NCBI GenBank assembly: GCA_934274515.1
Contig: CAKQTC010000003.1
Location: 62,001 to 126,000, forward strand
Reading direction: 5' to 3'
DNA: 64,000 nucleotides
Source of the DNA: an uncultured Clostridia bacterium
Lineage (GTDB): Bacteria; Bacillota; Clostridia; Christensenellales; DTU072
Shown: one piece after another, positions 61,958 through 64,000 of the stretch
Position numbering within the stretch: position 1 is the stretch's first letter
Layout: each line of letters opens with the position of its first letter
Program-made: the position numbers and the translations under genes
The notes under the pieces: generated by a model
Database searches by the model: none
The model's input: the letters and a program-made list of their open reading frames with translations, nothing else
What the model was told of the DNA's origin: nothing

Positions 61958-64000
61958 TGGCAAAAAAGAATGAAAACGGGCAAGAAAAAGATTATTCGCC
62001 GATGATGAAACATTATCGGGCGTTGAAAGAAAACTATCCCGATACGATTATTCTTTATCGGTTGGGCGATTTTTACGAAATGTTTTTCGACGACGCGATA
62101 AAAGCGAGCAAAATTCTTGACCTTACGCTTACGGGAAGAGAATGCGGAAAGGAAGAGCGCGCACCTATGTGCGGCGTTCCTTATCACGCAGTGGATAACT
62201 ACATAGCAAGATTGCTTGCGGCAGGTGAAAAAGTCGCGATTTGCGAGCAACTTACCGCTCCCGGAGATCAAAAGGGTATGGTAAAACGCGATATTATCCG
62301 CGTTATTACTCCGGGAACGAATACTCTCGAAGAAATGCTTGACGGGAAAGTCAATCACTATCTCGTTTCCGTAGTCAAGGACAAATGCGGAACTTCGTTT
62401 GCCGCGGCTATGCTAGATATCGTTACGGGCGAATTCAAAGTAAAAAAATTCAAAGAGTGCGACCTAACGGACGTAGAAGATTTTTTATTAAACCTTACAC
62501 CGAGCGAGATTATCGCCGACGACGCGCTTTGTCGCGAGGGAAAGAAGTTAAACAGCGTCATTTGCGAAAGGTTGGTTAAGTTTACACCGTTTTACGATTA
62601 TAGTTTTAACTACGAATCGGCAAAAGAACGGTTGTTAAAACAATACGGAGCGTACGGACTCGAAGCACTCGGATTAAACGGCGAAGAACTTGCCGTATGC
62701 GCGCTAGGCGGACTGCTAGAATACGTTGTAAGCACGCAGAAACGTAGTTTATCGCACATTTCCGTACCGCAATTTGAAGAAGAAGCGGACGAAATGTACA
62801 TAGATTTTAATACTCGTAGAAATTTGGAACTTACCGAAACGCTATCCGACGGCAAACGTAACGGCAGTCTTTTGTGGGTTATCGATAAAACGAAAACGGG
62901 AATGGGAGCGCGAAAAATTCGTACATGGTTGTTGCATCCGTTACGCAAGGTCGAAGATATAGAAAAAAGACAAAACGCGGTACAAGAACTTCTTAGAAGT
63001 CACACGATGCGCAACGGATTAGGTGCGGTTTTGGCGAAAATCAAAGACATAGAGCGGCTCGTCACGCGCATTTCGTACGGTACGATCAATCCGCGCGGTT
63101 GTTTGGCGCTCGGTACGTCCGTAAAAGAGTTACCCGTGTTAAAAAAATCGATATCTTCGTTAAAATCAACCTTTTTTACCGAACTTGACGCGCGATACTC
63201 AGACCTAACGGACGTCGTGAATATCATAGAAAAAACTATTAATCCGAACGCGCCGGCTACGACCAAAGACGGGGATTACATTCGGGGCGGTTTGAACGTC
63301 GAACTTGACGAACTGAGAAGAATTAAATACGATTCGTCGAATATAATCGCTGAATTTACAGCAAAACAACGGGAAGAAACGGGCGTAGCCGCGCTCAAAG
63401 TAGGTTACAACCGTATTTTCGGATATTACATCGAAATACCGAAATCGAAAATACCGTCGGTTTTGCCCGAAGGATATGTAAGACGACAAACGGTAGCCAA
63501 CGCCGAAAGGTATGTTAACGAAGAACTTATGCGACTTGAAAAAGAAATTCTCGGAGCGAGCGAGAAATCGCTCGAACTCGAAGAACGCATTTTCGGCGAA
63601 CTCAAAGAATACTTGTTTTCTAAAATCAAAGAGTTAAAAAACGACGCCGAAATAATCGCTTTGACGGACGCGATTTATTCGCTCGCGGAAGTTGCCGAGT
63701 TAAACGGATACGTTAAACCTAAGGTAACGTCTAACGGCGGAATAAACATCGTTGACGGAAGACACCCAGTAGTAGAATGTTTGCTTAAAGCAAACGAGTT
63801 TGTCGCAAACGATACCGTACTTGAAAACAACGCGCCCGTTGCTATAATTACCGGTCCGAATATGGCGGGCAAAAGCACTTACATAAGGCAAGTTGCGGTA
63901 ATCGTACTTTTGGCACAGATAGGGAGTTTCGTTCCTGCCAAGAAAGCGGAAATCGGTATTACGGACAGAATATTCACTCGTGTAGGCGCGAGCGATAACC
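61957..64000 (+). CDS. mutS: MutS, DNA mismatch repair ATPase (3' end outside window)
   Basis: MutS recognises base mismatches and starts repair. The frame opens at ATG 61957, sharing one base with the miaB stop, after a GGGGGTG site near 61942, and is still open at the window end, so 681 residues are visible of a usual 850-900. The mismatch-contacting F-x-E motif is Phe39-Tyr-Glu41 in G-D-F-Y-E-M-F. Connector and core domains follow. The ATPase domain begins with Walker A G-P-N-M-A-G-K-S-T at Gly633. The intact F-x-E motif separates it from MutS2 at 53156. MutL is expected beyond the window. Confidence 0.96.
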   Translation, partial: MAKKNENGQEKDYSPMMKHYRALKENYPDTIILYRLGDFYEMFFDDAIKASKILDLTLTGRECGKEERAPMCGVPYHAVDNYIARLLAAGEKVAICEQLTAPGDQKGMVKRDIIRVITPGTNTLEEMLDGKVNHYLVSVVKDKCGTSFAAAMLDIVTGEFKVKKFKECDLTDVEDFLLNLTPSEIIADDALCREGKKLNSVICERLVKFTPFYDYSFNYESAKERLLKQYGAYGLEALGLNGEELAVCALGGLLEYVVSTQKRSLSHISVPQFEEEADEMYIDFNTRRNLELTETLSDGKRNGSLLWVIDKTKTGMGARKIRTWLLHPLRKVEDIEKRQNAVQELLRSHTMRNGLGAVLAKIKDIERLVTRISYGTINPRGCLALGTSVKELPVLKKSISSLKSTFFTELDARYSDLTDVVNIIEKTINPNAPATTKDGDYIRGGLNVELDELRRIKYDSSNIIAEFTAKQREETGVAALKVGYNRIFGYYIEIPKSKIPSVLPEGYVRRQTVANAERYVNEELMRLEKEILGASEKSLELEERIFGELKEYLFSKIKELKNDAEIIALTDAIYSLAEVAELNGYVKPKVTSNGGINIVDGRHPVVECLLKANEFVANDTVLENNAPVAIITGPNMAGKSTYIRQVAVIVLLAQIGSFVPAKKAEIGITDRIFTRVGASDN

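Overview
The window is moderately AT-rich bacterial DNA that uses the standard bacterial code (TGA is a stop, for example in tsaE and mutS2). Genes are dense and mostly on the + strand. The gene set points to an uncultured member of class Clostridia (Bacillota): hemZ, MutS2 with a Smr tail, a rhodanese-free ThiI paired with a cysteine desulfurase, a U32 protein next to mutS2, an FMN riboswitch before ribU, sigma-A type promoters and giant Ig-like or BspA-type surface lipoproteins. This placement rests on gene content only.

Layout. (1) 1-22.7 kb is a surface-protein locus. It holds two adjoining C-terminally membrane-anchored proteins with MBG/YDG-type repeats (the first cut by the window edge), a terminator, a promoter, and a 4496-residue lipoprotein with Ig-like and MBG repeats and a probable lectin-like tail. 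(2) 22.7-28.5 kb is an FMN-riboswitch-led run: ribU, tsaE, tsaB, rimI, an alpha/beta hydrolase, a membrane-anchored MurF-like ligase and ddl. It joins riboflavin uptake, t6A tRNA modification and peptidoglycan precursor synthesis, and ends at a bidirectional terminator. (3) 28.6-32.9 kb is the accessory part: a minus-strand DUF4011-type helicase fused to a Vsr-like nuclease, a probable antiphage or nucleic-acid processing factor. Directly upstream are three near-identical 142-bp tandem repeats, each with a consensus extended -10 box aimed at the helicase. (4) 32.9-37.5 kb is thyA, folA, an NADP isocitrate dehydrogenase, a metallo-beta-lactamase-fold hydrolase and hemZ, closed by a UUCG terminator. 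(5) 37.7-47.3 kb holds two paralogous BspA-type leucine-rich-repeat lipoproteins that overlap by ATGA. (6) 47.3-58.3 kb is pheS, pheT, a U32 protein, mutS2, an unknown two-helix membrane protein, a cysteine desulfurase and thiI, nearly all overlapping and read from one promoter. (7) 58.3-64 kb is a minus-strand class A penicillin-binding protein, then miaB and mutS (cut by the window end). The miaB promoter is so close to the ATG that the mRNA should be nearly leaderless.

The best candidates for something undescribed are the 142-bp repeat array with the helicase-nuclease gene, the membrane domain that replaces the usual N-terminal domain of the MurF-like ligase, the juxtamembrane domain shared by the first two surface proteins, and the unknown protein between mutS2 and the desulfurase. 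I saw no insertion sequence, prophage, CRISPR array, rRNA or tRNA gene.
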